Notes under the pieces: model-generated
Databases searched by the model: none
What the model saw: only the letters and a program-made list of their open reading frames with translations
Told to the model about the DNA's origin: nothing
Shown here: piece by piece, positions 1-5,494 of the stretch
Layout: every line of letters begins with the position of its first letter
How positions within the stretch are numbered: position 1 is the first letter of the stretch
Position numbers and translations under genes: made by a program
Source: Candidatus Izemoplasma sp.
GTDB taxonomy: Bacteria; Bacillota_I; Bacilli_A; Izemoplasmatales; Izemoplasmataceae
Length of the DNA: 6,209 nucleotides
Reading direction: 5' to 3'
Assembly (NCBI GenBank): GCA_021736285.1
Contig: JAIPGE010000087.1
Location: forward strand, 1 to 6,209

Positions 1-11
1 TTAAATCTTTA

Positions 12-40
12 CTTACAAAAAGAGTGAGTTATGTTATACT
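12..40 (+). promoter_or_regulatory. Promoter of the fumarase-malic enzyme operon (extended -10)
   Basis: The -10 hexamer TATACT lies at 35-40 and is preceded by TG plus one base (32-34), which makes an extended -10. A partial -35, CTTACA (12-17, 4 of 6 matches to TTGACA), sits exactly 17 bases upstream. Transcription would start near 47, giving a leader of about 20 bases before the ATG at 67. GTGAGT (24-29 and 41-46) and GTTATA (33-38 and 47-52) each occur twice across the -10 and start region, so a regulator could bind here. The promoter is inferred from sequence alone. Confidence 0.6.
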
Positions 41-52
41 GTGAGTGTTATA

Positions 53-59
53 AAAGGAG
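53..59 (+). promoter_or_regulatory. Ribosome binding site that fixes the fumarase alpha start
   Basis: AAAGGAG lies 7 bases before the ATG at 67. The earlier in-frame ATG at 31 has no such site and lies inside the predicted promoter, upstream of the expected transcription start. The 12 extra residues it would add are Cys-rich and look unlike a fumarase N-terminus. Confidence 0.85.
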
Positions 60-66
60 TGAAACT

Positions 67-906
67 ATGCGTGAAATTGATGCTAAAGAAGTTACTAATA
101 TTATCCGAGAAACCGTCATAGAAATTAACTATCATCTCGATCAATCTTTGTTTCAATTACTTCAAAAAGCTAAACAGAAAGAAGCCAGCGAGGTCGCTTC
201 TTCGATTTTAGATGATATCTTAGAAAACGCTAAGATAGCCGATACAAATCAAGCCCCGTTATGTCAAGATACGGGAGTTGTTGTGGTCTTTTTAGAAATT
301 GGCCAAGACGTACATATTATTGGTAATTTAGAAGATGCGATTAACCAAGGTGTTCGGGAAGGCTATCAAAAAGGATATCTCCGTAAAAGTATGGTATCAC
401 ATCCTTTCGAACGAAAAAACACACAAGATAACACGCCAGCGATTATACATACAAAACTCGTTGCGGGTTCAGAGATAAAACTTAAAATTGCAGCCAAAGG
501 TGGCGGCAGTGAAAATATGAGTATAGTAAAAATGCTTACACCTGCAGAAGGGTTAGATGGGATAAAGAAACTTGTCCTAGATACTGTGTTTAATGCTGGG
601 GGAAAACCTTGTCCACCAATCATTGTTGGTCTCGGTATTGGTGGCAATTTTGAAAAAAGTGCTTTACTTGCTAAAGAAGCACTACTTAGAGCATTAGATG
701 ATCATAATTCTGACCCAGTACTTGCTAAATTAGAACAAGATCTTTTAAAAGATATTAATAAATTAGGCGTCGGACCAATGGGTGTTGGTGGCGAAACAAC
801 CTGTTTAGCTGTTAAAGTAAATGCGTTTCCAATGCATATTGCATCCCTTCCAGTTGCCATTAATATTCAATGTCATTCTTCACGACATAAAGAGGTGGTT
901 TTATGA
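67..906 (+). CDS. Fumarate hydratase class I, alpha subunit (iron-sulfur)
   Basis: This is the catalytic, cluster-binding half of a two-subunit class I fumarase, which reversibly hydrates fumarate to (S)-malate in the cytoplasm. The product is 279 residues, normal for the split form. Cys66 (in APLCQDTG), Cys182 (in GGKPCPPI) and Cys269 (in NIQCHSSR) align with Cys105, Cys224 and Cys318 of E. coli FumA as I recall that sequence. They are the expected ligands of an oxygen-sensitive [4Fe-4S] cluster. The segments AAKGGGSEN (142-150) and VGLGIGGNFEKSA (187-199) are typical of the family. The ATG at 67 is chosen because of its ribosome binding site. The gene overlaps the beta subunit gene by 4 bases (ATGA), which suggests coupled translation in equal amounts. 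The L-tartrate dehydratase alpha subunit is the main alternative, since it belongs to the same family. The downstream malic enzyme favours fumarate. Confidence 0.93.
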   Translation: MREIDAKEVTNIIRETVIEINYHLDQSLFQLLQKAKQKEASEVASSILDDILENAKIADTNQAPLCQDTGVVVVFLEIGQDVHIIGNLEDAINQGVREGYQKGYLRKSMVSHPFERKNTQDNTPAIIHTKLVAGSEIKLKIAAKGGGSENMSIVKMLTPAEGLDGIKKLVLDTVFNAGGKPCPPIIVGLGIGGNFEKSALLAKEALLRALDDHNSDPVLAKLEQDLLKDINKLGVGPMGVGGETTCLAVKVNAFPMHIASLPVAINIQCHSSRHKEVVL

Positions 907-1424
907 TTAGATTAACACCTCCAATTTCAGATGAGGATGTTAAAAAACTTCATGTTGGCGATAAAGTATTGATTACTGGAACCATTTATACCGCTCGTGA
1001 TCAGGCGCATATACGACTAATAAAAGACAATAACCCAAATTTTGAGTTGCAAGGAAGTGTCATTTTTTATGTTGGACCCACACCCCATAAACCGAATCAG
1101 GTACTTGGTGCAAGTGGTCCTACGTCTAGCTATCGTATGGATACCATGGCACCACAACTCATGGCTCGTGGTGTTAAATTAATGATAGGTAAAGGAGACC
1201 GTTCAGAATCTTTTAGAAACGCAATGATGCAACATAATGCTGTGTACTTAATTGCGACAGGTGGTGCTGGTGCACTCTTGTCCAGTCGAATTAAAAAAAG
1301 TAAGATCATTATGTATGATGATTTAGGTCCCGAAGCAATACGTGAGTTATATGTAGAAGATTTCCCATGTTTTGTTGCGTATGATATCTATGATAAGAAC
1401 ATTTTCAAAGGGGATGCCAGATGA
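903..1424 (+). CDS. Fumarate hydratase class I, beta subunit
   Basis: The product, 173 residues, corresponds to the C-terminal domain of single-chain class I fumarases such as E. coli FumA and would pair with the alpha subunit to complete the active site. Visible family motifs, in order, are TGTIYTARDQAH (25-36), the glycine-rich ASGPTSSYRMD (70-80), MIGKGDRS (94-101), the small-residue turn ATGGAGALL (118-126), and GPEAIRELYVEDFPCFV (142-158) near the C-terminus. The start at 903 overlaps the alpha stop (ATGA), and a GAGGTGG ribosome binding site lies just upstream inside the alpha gene. The stop overlaps the malic enzyme start in the same ATGA way. Length is normal and nothing is missing. 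A tartrate dehydratase beta subunit is a possible but less likely alternative, because of the neighbouring malic enzyme. Confidence 0.93.
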   Translation: MIRLTPPISDEDVKKLHVGDKVLITGTIYTARDQAHIRLIKDNNPNFELQGSVIFYVGPTPHKPNQVLGASGPTSSYRMDTMAPQLMARGVKLMIGKGDRSESFRNAMMQHNAVYLIATGGAGALLSSRIKKSKIIMYDDLGPEAIRELYVEDFPCFVAYDIYDKNIFKGDAR

Positions 1425-2596
1425 AGAATATGAAACATAAAAGTTTGATGCTCCACAAAAAACACCCTGGTAAATTAGAAGTTATTTCAACAATTGAATT
1501 AACCACCCCCGAAGATTTGTCATTGGCCTATTCTCCATATGTTGCTGAACCCTCTAAAGCAATTCACCAAAATATAAAAGATGTATATAATTATACCTCA
1601 AAAGGAAATATGGTAGCCGTAATTAGTGACGGATCAGCTGTTTTAGGACTTGGCAATATTGGTCCTGAAGCCGCATTGCCGGTAATGGAAGGCAAAGCTG
1701 TTTTATTTAAAACATTTGCCAATATTGATGCCTTTCCAATTGTGTTAGATACTCAAGACCCTAAAACAATTATCGATACCATCACCCATATTGCTCCTGG
1801 CTTTGGAGGCATTAACTTAGAAGATATCAGTGCACCCAACTGTATCATTATCGAACGGGCTTTAAAAGAAATACTTGATATCCCTGTCTTTCACGATGAT
1901 CAACACGGTACTTCCATTGTTACACTGGCCGGTTTAATTAATGCTTGTCGGCTGACAAATCGAAAGTTAGAAGACCTTGAGATTGTGATTAGTGGTCTCG
2001 GCGCAGCCGGAGGCAATATTGCCCGATTATTACATAAAATGGGCATTAGACATATCTATGGCTATTCCTTAGAAGGAGTAACTTCTTATCAACACTATCA
2101 AACCTATGATTTTTCCGTTCAAGAACTCTTAGATGATAACATTGTGCTTTCAAGCAATCTAAAAACATTGCCAGAGTTAATAAAAAACAAAGATGTTTTT
2201 ATCGGGGTTAGTGCTAAAAATATTGTAGATAAAAACATGATCCAAACAATGCATCAGAACCCATTTATCTTTGCGATGGCCAATCCTGATCCAGAAATCT
2301 CATATCCTGAGGCTAAACAAGCTGGCGCCAAAGTTGTTGGTACAGGACGTAGTGATTACCCGAACCAAATCAATAATGTATTGGCATTCCCTGGTCTATT
2401 TAAAGGCGTGCTAAAAGCGCGTGCTAAAAACATTAATGATGAGATGAAAATAGCTGCGGCCAAAGCAATTGCTGCGATTATCAAAGATGATGAATTACAT
2501 GATGATTATATTATCCCATCACCCTTTGATAAACGAGTTGCTGAGGCTGTCAGTAATGCAGTTTATGAGCAAGCAAAAAGAGATGCCAGTAAATAG
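1421..2596 (+). CDS. Malic enzyme (oxidative decarboxylation of malate to pyruvate)
   Basis: This cytoplasmic enzyme converts malate plus NAD(P)+ to pyruvate, CO2 and NAD(P)H, using a divalent metal ion. At 391 residues it is the short bacterial form without a phosphotransacetylase-like tail. Landmarks are the N-terminal SPYVAEP segment (38-44) with probable catalytic Tyr37, SDGSAVLGLGNIGP (69-82), and catalytic Lys92 in MEGKAVLFK. Metal-site residues are Glu134-Asp135 in INLEDISAP and the acidic pair in FHDDQHGT (157-164). The nucleotide-binding turn SGLGAAGG is at 191-198, followed by ANPDPEI (287-293) and GTGRSDYPNQINN (307-319). The usual YTPGVAEP is YSPYVAEP here. The second Rossmann strand ends in IYGYS rather than with the acidic residue common in NAD enzymes, so cofactor choice is open. 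The ribosome binding site AAAGGGG precedes the ATG at 1421. As the last gene of the operon it draws off the malate made by the fumarase. Confidence 0.93.
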   Translation: MKNMKHKSLMLHKKHPGKLEVISTIELTTPEDLSLAYSPYVAEPSKAIHQNIKDVYNYTSKGNMVAVISDGSAVLGLGNIGPEAALPVMEGKAVLFKTFANIDAFPIVLDTQDPKTIIDTITHIAPGFGGINLEDISAPNCIIIERALKEILDIPVFHDDQHGTSIVTLAGLINACRLTNRKLEDLEIVISGLGAAGGNIARLLHKMGIRHIYGYSLEGVTSYQHYQTYDFSVQELLDDNIVLSSNLKTLPELIKNKDVFIGVSAKNIVDKNMIQTMHQNPFIFAMANPDPEISYPEAKQAGAKVVGTGRSDYPNQINNVLAFPGLFKGVLKARAKNINDEMKIAAAKAIAAIIKDDELHDDYIIPSPFDKRVAEAVSNAVYEQAKRDASK

Positions 2597-2616
2597 AAAT
2601 GGCATCTCTTTTTTTT
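2575..2616. terminator. Bidirectional terminator between convergent operons
   Basis: AGAGATGCCA (2579-2588) pairs perfectly with TGGCATCTCT (2600-2609) around an 11-base loop, and flanking A and T runs can lengthen the stem. Eight T residues (2609-2616) follow on the + strand. Five A residues (2575-2579) give a U run on the - strand. The 5' arm encodes the last residues of malic enzyme and its TAG stop (2594-2596) lies in the loop. It would end the fumarase-malic enzyme transcript and probably also the opposing propeller transcript, whose stop is at 2621. Confidence 0.9.
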
Positions 2617-2620
2617 AATG

Positions 2621-4663
2621 TTATTCAATACTTAATGACTTCAAAATGGTTGTTGGGTCATCAATCGTTGATACTTGAATGTATTTATTCGACACGGTGT
2701 AAAAATAATCGCTAATGAATTTTGCTTTATAAACATACACTTCATCTTCTGTGTTTGTTGCATGTTGGACATACCCTTTAACAAACAACCCGGTATCTTC
2801 ATCAAACTCAAATACAAGAATACCACTGTTATATTGATACGTATCATTGGCATAATTATAACTCGTAAATGGCAATGCGATTAAACCTTTTGACAAACTT
2901 ACCAGTAAGTCTTTATGATTATATGTAACACTCGTGTGAGCCCATCCAAATTCTGAGTAATCATAAATGATTTCATCAAAAACAACGGGATTGGTTTTGT
3001 CACTGATGTCATAGATACTAATCTTAATCCCTGCGGTACCACCTGTTGTATCGCCAAAGCCGATACCTAACATATACTTCTCACCAAGTGGTTGTAAATA
3101 ACTACTAAACCCGGTGATTTCTAATTCTCCCAATACACTTGGGTTTGTCGGATTACTTAAGTCTAAAACATAAAATGGATCTGTTTGCTCAAATGTCACA
3201 AGATAAGCATAGTCTCCAACAAAACGTGCTGACTTGATCGTTTCACCTGGTTTTCCTAATTCTTCAAGTTTACTAATCACATTTAATTTAGAATCAAGCA
3301 TAAAGACACGATTGTTAATGTTGTCGCCCCAAAATCCTGTCGTTGTCGCAACACGCAGTACCCCATTATACTCATCCATGCTAAATTGGTTAAGTGTTCT
3401 CCCTGCGATGGTTCCAAATGTATCAAATGCAACACGTGGTCCATCTATTGCGACTTTTAAGATAGCTGTATGACTATTGCTTTCAGTTTCAGTAGAAAAC
3501 CAATCGTCTGTTAATCGTTGTGGTGACCAAATTGTTCCTGTCAAATACATATTGTTATGTGACACATATAAATTGTAGCCACTGTCTCCTAAGATAACTT
3601 CCATATCCACTTGTTTATGGTCTAAATCAAGGGCATAAAAGGTTGTAAAACTATTTGGTGTGATGCCATCAATGTATAGAATATCTTGATATTTTGCGCT
3701 TGTTGAAAGATTGTTTACCGAATAATATGGTAAATATTCATCGACTTCAACATCTTCTTCATAAAGCGGTAAATAGGTGTCTGTAACGATATATAGATTG
3801 TCTTCAATCTTTCGTGTTCCAACAAAATTACCACGAACTTCATACGTCGTTTCTAAGTTGAAGTTATCGTTTTTATCATAAACATAGACAGTAACGTCAT
3901 CAGACCGACGATAATAATCATAAATAATAACATCATCGCTGCTATCTGGATCTGGATTACAATAATAGTCAACTTCACTGCCAATAACAACCAAATAGTC
4001 ATCATCAACATAAAGACCTTCGGTATAAAATCCTTGTGAACAGTCTGAAGACTCATCGATATAATCATAGGTTTTTACTAAGCTCAATACATCTACTAAC
4101 TGTTCTTCTGTATAAGCAAGAGCAATCTTCACTTGATTGTCTTCTGCGATATAAATATATTTTCCATCAGTGACAACATTATCAATTTCATCAACCCCAG
4201 TTACTTGGGTATTGGTTTGTGAATAGTCATTACTGCCAGTTCCGGAAAAAGTTACATAGTCTGCTGTTTCAGTAGTTATGAGGTCATTCTCCTCTAACAT
4301 TAATCCATCTGTCAGACCCCAATTATTAATCCTTCGGTAATTCTTTTCAAACGATGTGTAGACATCTAAAATATCATCACCTTTATTAAATCTGACAAAA
4401 TCATATTGATTTGTCGGTAAGTTTACACTTGCCACAACAGCGATGATGACAAGAATAGCTGGCGACAATGCGCCTGCTAAATATAAGGCCAGTCGTTGTT
4501 TAATCGGATGTTTTAGTATATGAACACGCATCGCATGTTTTTTGTTGTTCAAACGTTTGTTCCACACATACTCATCAATAAATCGTTTAATGAAAAAGAT
4601 ACTTAGTCCGATTAATACCAACATAACAAAAATTAAGCTTGGTTGAGAAAATACACTACTCAT
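2621..4663 (-). CDS. Membrane-anchored beta-propeller protein (PF09826/COG4880-like)
   Basis: The 680-residue product has two N-terminal hydrophobic segments (about 10-25 and 60-81). The loop between them (26-57) is rich in Lys and Arg and so probably cytoplasmic. This places the rest, about 82-680, outside the membrane. The ectodomain matches the family once described as secreted proteins with a C-terminal beta-propeller distantly related to WD-40 repeats. Hallmarks are TQVTGVDEIDNVVTDGKYIY (152-171), DLSNPTNPSVLGELEITGF (501-519) followed by SSYLQPLGEKYMLGIG (520-535), and ISIYDISDKTNPVVFDE (548-564). A stretch rich in Asp and Tyr (about 199-256) holds the only two cysteines of the region, Cys208 and Cys235. 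The molecular function of the family is not established. AGGAGGT (4675-4669) is the ribosome binding site and touches the TAG stop of the upstream LytTR gene, so the two are probably cotranscribed and coupled. A role as a sensor or partner of that regulator is inference. Confidence 0.88.
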   Translation of the reverse strand: MSSVFSQPSLIFVMLVLIGLSIFFIKRFIDEYVWNKRLNNKKHAMRVHILKHPIKQRLALYLAGALSPAILVIIAVVASVNLPTNQYDFVRFNKGDDILDVYTSFEKNYRRINNWGLTDGLMLEENDLITTETADYVTFSGTGSNDYSQTNTQVTGVDEIDNVVTDGKYIYIAEDNQVKIALAYTEEQLVDVLSLVKTYDYIDESSDCSQGFYTEGLYVDDDYLVVIGSEVDYYCNPDPDSSDDVIIYDYYRRSDDVTVYVYDKNDNFNLETTYEVRGNFVGTRKIEDNLYIVTDTYLPLYEEDVEVDEYLPYYSVNNLSTSAKYQDILYIDGITPNSFTTFYALDLDHKQVDMEVILGDSGYNLYVSHNNMYLTGTIWSPQRLTDDWFSTETESNSHTAILKVAIDGPRVAFDTFGTIAGRTLNQFSMDEYNGVLRVATTTGFWGDNINNRVFMLDSKLNVISKLEELGKPGETIKSARFVGDYAYLVTFEQTDPFYVLDLSNPTNPSVLGELEITGFSSYLQPLGEKYMLGIGFGDTTGGTAGIKISIYDISDKTNPVVFDEIIYDYSEFGWAHTSVTYNHKDLLVSLSKGLIALPFTSYNYANDTYQYNSGILVFEFDEDTGLFVKGYVQHATNTEDEVYVYKAKFISDYFYTVSNKYIQVSTIDDPTTILKSLSIE

Positions 4664-4673
4664 AAGATACCTC

Positions 4674-5195
4674 CTAATAATCTAGTGCCTCTTTAAAAGA
4701 TTTTAAGTACCCACGATTCACTTCAATTAGATCGCCATTTGCCATCAATAAATTCAATTTAGAATTCAAGGCAGGTTTAATATAATCAATCTTTGCAATG
4801 TTGACAATCGCATGTTTGCTGACTCGAATAAATCCCTTATCTGCAAGCAGTGTCTCTAACTCATACAACTTATAATTGACACGCATTCGAATGGTGCCAA
4901 GGGTTGCATATAAATCATCACCCTCGATGATAAAGTAATAAATATTTCTCGATTCAGTGCGTTTGTCACCATATTGATTACTCCCCGTAATATAAATGGC
5001 CTCTCCTTTTACGATCCAATCAAGCAATGACGCAACACGTGTTAATTCTGTTTCATTAAAAACAATATTTACCTTATCTGATTCAACATTGTCTTTGTCC
5101 GTTGTTAACACGTAAGTGTAATCTGCGCTCTCTGTGAGTCTTAATCGATCAGTGATTGTTTTATGCTTAGATTCGTCGACTTTTAATTTAAACAT
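4674..5195 (-). CDS. Stand-alone LytTR-domain DNA-binding transcriptional regulator
   Basis: The product is 173 residues. The C-terminal part (about 84-172) is a LytTR domain, a mostly beta-strand fold that binds DNA as direct repeats. It carries the family pattern LETLLADKGFIRVSKHAIVN (113-132), then IDYIKPALNSKLNLLMANGD (136-155) and IEVNRGYLKSFKEAL (157-171). The first 75 residues show no response-regulator receiver domain, which is far too long to fit, and no membrane segment. Phosphorylation by a standard histidine kinase is therefore unlikely. The start at 5195 has the ribosome binding site AGGAGGA at 5207-5201. The membrane propeller gene follows after 10 bases. Regulators of this kind cotranscribed with a membrane protein form LytTR regulatory systems, in which the membrane protein holds the regulator inactive. 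That this pair works so is inference. Repeats in its promoter suggest autoregulation. Confidence 0.9.
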   Translation of the reverse strand: MFKLKVDESKHKTITDRLRLTESADYTYVLTTDKDNVESDKVNIVFNETELTRVASLLDWIVKGEAIYITGSNQYGDKRTESRNIYYFIIEGDDLYATLGTIRMRVNYKLYELETLLADKGFIRVSKHAIVNIAKIDYIKPALNSKLNLLMANGDLIEVNRGYLKSFKEALDY

Positions 5196-5208
5196 AAATT
5201 TCCTCCTG

Positions 5209-5277
5209 ACAAGTGTATTTTATCATCCCTATCTATTGATTAAAATAGAATTGAGATATCTTACACTTATTGTACAC
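5209..5277. repeat. Repeated TACAC/GTGTA elements, candidate LytTR operator
   Basis: ACAAGTGTA (5209-5217) is an 8-of-9 inverted match to TACACTTAT (5262-5270). A further TACAC at 5273-5277 makes a direct repeat with 5262-5266, 11 bases apart, about one helical turn. Relative to the predicted start near 5210, the direct repeat lies at about -52 to -67, where an activator would sit. The third copy overlaps the -10 and start site. LytTR proteins usually bind direct repeats about one turn apart. The elements are short and AT-rich, so chance is possible. Confidence 0.35.
5217..5245 (-). promoter_or_regulatory. Promoter of the LytTR/beta-propeller operon
   Basis: On the - strand, TGATAAAAT (5225-5217) forms an extended -10 with TAAAAT as the hexamer. 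Seventeen bases upstream is a poor -35, TTTTAA (5245-5240). Transcription would start near 5210, leaving only a few bases before the ribosome binding site at 5207-5201. A weak -35 with a good extended -10 suits a promoter that depends on an activator. Confidence 0.5.
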
Positions 5278-5302
5278 CAAACTGCAGCCTTTTGCATTAA
5301 AA

Positions 5303-5334
5303 AAGGAGGTATCAATCCAATGTCATTCAGTTAA
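5303..5334 (+). other. Consensus ribosome binding site with a 4-codon frame
   Basis: AAGGAGGT (5303-5310) lies 9 bases before ATG (5320-5322), but the frame reads only Met-Ser-Phe-Ser and stops at TAA (5332-5334). The terminator hairpin starts 10 bases later. This could be a leader peptide, the remnant of a gene lost by deletion or insertion, or a chance match. I see no convincing + strand promoter just upstream. Confidence 0.3.
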
Positions 5335-5343
5335 GAAAAAATG

Positions 5344-5382
5344 AAGAGATCAACTCATCAATTGGTGAGGGGGTCTTTTTTT
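5344..5382 (+). terminator. Rho-independent terminator upstream of the insertion sequence
   Basis: CTCATC (5354-5359) pairs with GGTGAG (5364-5369) around an AATT loop. After a two-base mismatch, the stem continues with AAGAGATC (5344-5351) against GGTCTTTT (5372-5379). The T run covers 5376-5382. It would stop + strand transcripts about 110 bases before the transposase start. Six A residues at 5336-5341 mean it may also work, less well, on the - strand. Confidence 0.7.
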
Positions 5383-5428
5383 ATTTGGATTTTTTCGGCT
5401 CTTTTTCTGAGTTTTTTCATAAAAAGAC

Positions 5429-5474
5429 TTGACAAATTGAGAAAAATTTGCGGCGTAGCCCTTAGAAGTATAAA
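5429..5474 (+). promoter_or_regulatory. Putative transposase promoter signals
   Basis: A perfect -35 TTGACA lies at 5429-5434, but the sequence 17 bases on (GGCGTA, 5452-5457) is a poor -10. A good -10-like TATAAA lies at 5469-5474 without a good -35. Starts would fall near 5464 or 5481. In either case the transcript would lose part or all of the left arm of the hairpin over the ribosome binding site. CAAATT (5433-5438) and AATTTG (5445-5450) form an inverted repeat between the two elements and might bind a protein. Confidence 0.35.
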
Positions 5475-5491
5475 TACTTTTAGGAGGCTAT
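5455..5491 (+). promoter_or_regulatory. Hairpin sequestering the transposase ribosome binding site
   Basis: TAGCC (5456-5460) pairs with GGCTA (5486-5490). After a single bulged A (5485), CTTAGAAGTA (5461-5470) pairs with TACTTTTAGG (5475-5484), leaving a TAAA loop. There are 15 pairs including two G-U pairs, and G5455-T5491 can add another. The whole AGGAGG (5482-5487) is inside the right arm. Read-through RNA from outside the element would fold this way and block translation. RNA started inside or after the left arm would not. Comparable protection is known for IS10, IS50, IS200 and IS231. Confidence 0.65.
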
Positions 5492-5494
5492 TCT

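Noticed and set aside
31..66. In-frame upstream ATG that would extend the fumarase alpha subunit by 12 residues
   Set aside because: It lies within the predicted promoter and lacks a ribosome binding site, while the ATG at 67 has one at ideal spacing.
366..647. Open frame of 93 codons on the - strand inside the fumarase alpha gene
   Set aside because: It is antisense to a strongly conserved gene, with no ribosome binding site or recognisable product.
3234..3473. Open frames on the + strand inside the propeller gene (also 2675-2884)
   Set aside because: They are antisense to a gene with clear family motifs. Their composition reflects the opposite strand and nothing is recognisable.
3853..4068. 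Out-of-frame - strand open frames within the propeller gene (also 2641-2853)
   Set aside because: They overlap the real frame fully and show only shifted translations of Asp/Tyr-rich coding sequence.
5134..5334. 66-codon + strand frame antisense to the LytTR start
   Set aside because: It crosses the LytTR gene start and promoter and has no ribosome binding site. Only its last four codons, behind a separate strong site, were kept as an observation.
5400..5427. TCTTTTT/AAAAAGA inverted repeat as the left end of the insertion sequence or a second terminator
   Set aside because: The arms are short and nearly all A/T with a 14-base loop. Without the right end of the element a terminal repeat cannot be claimed.
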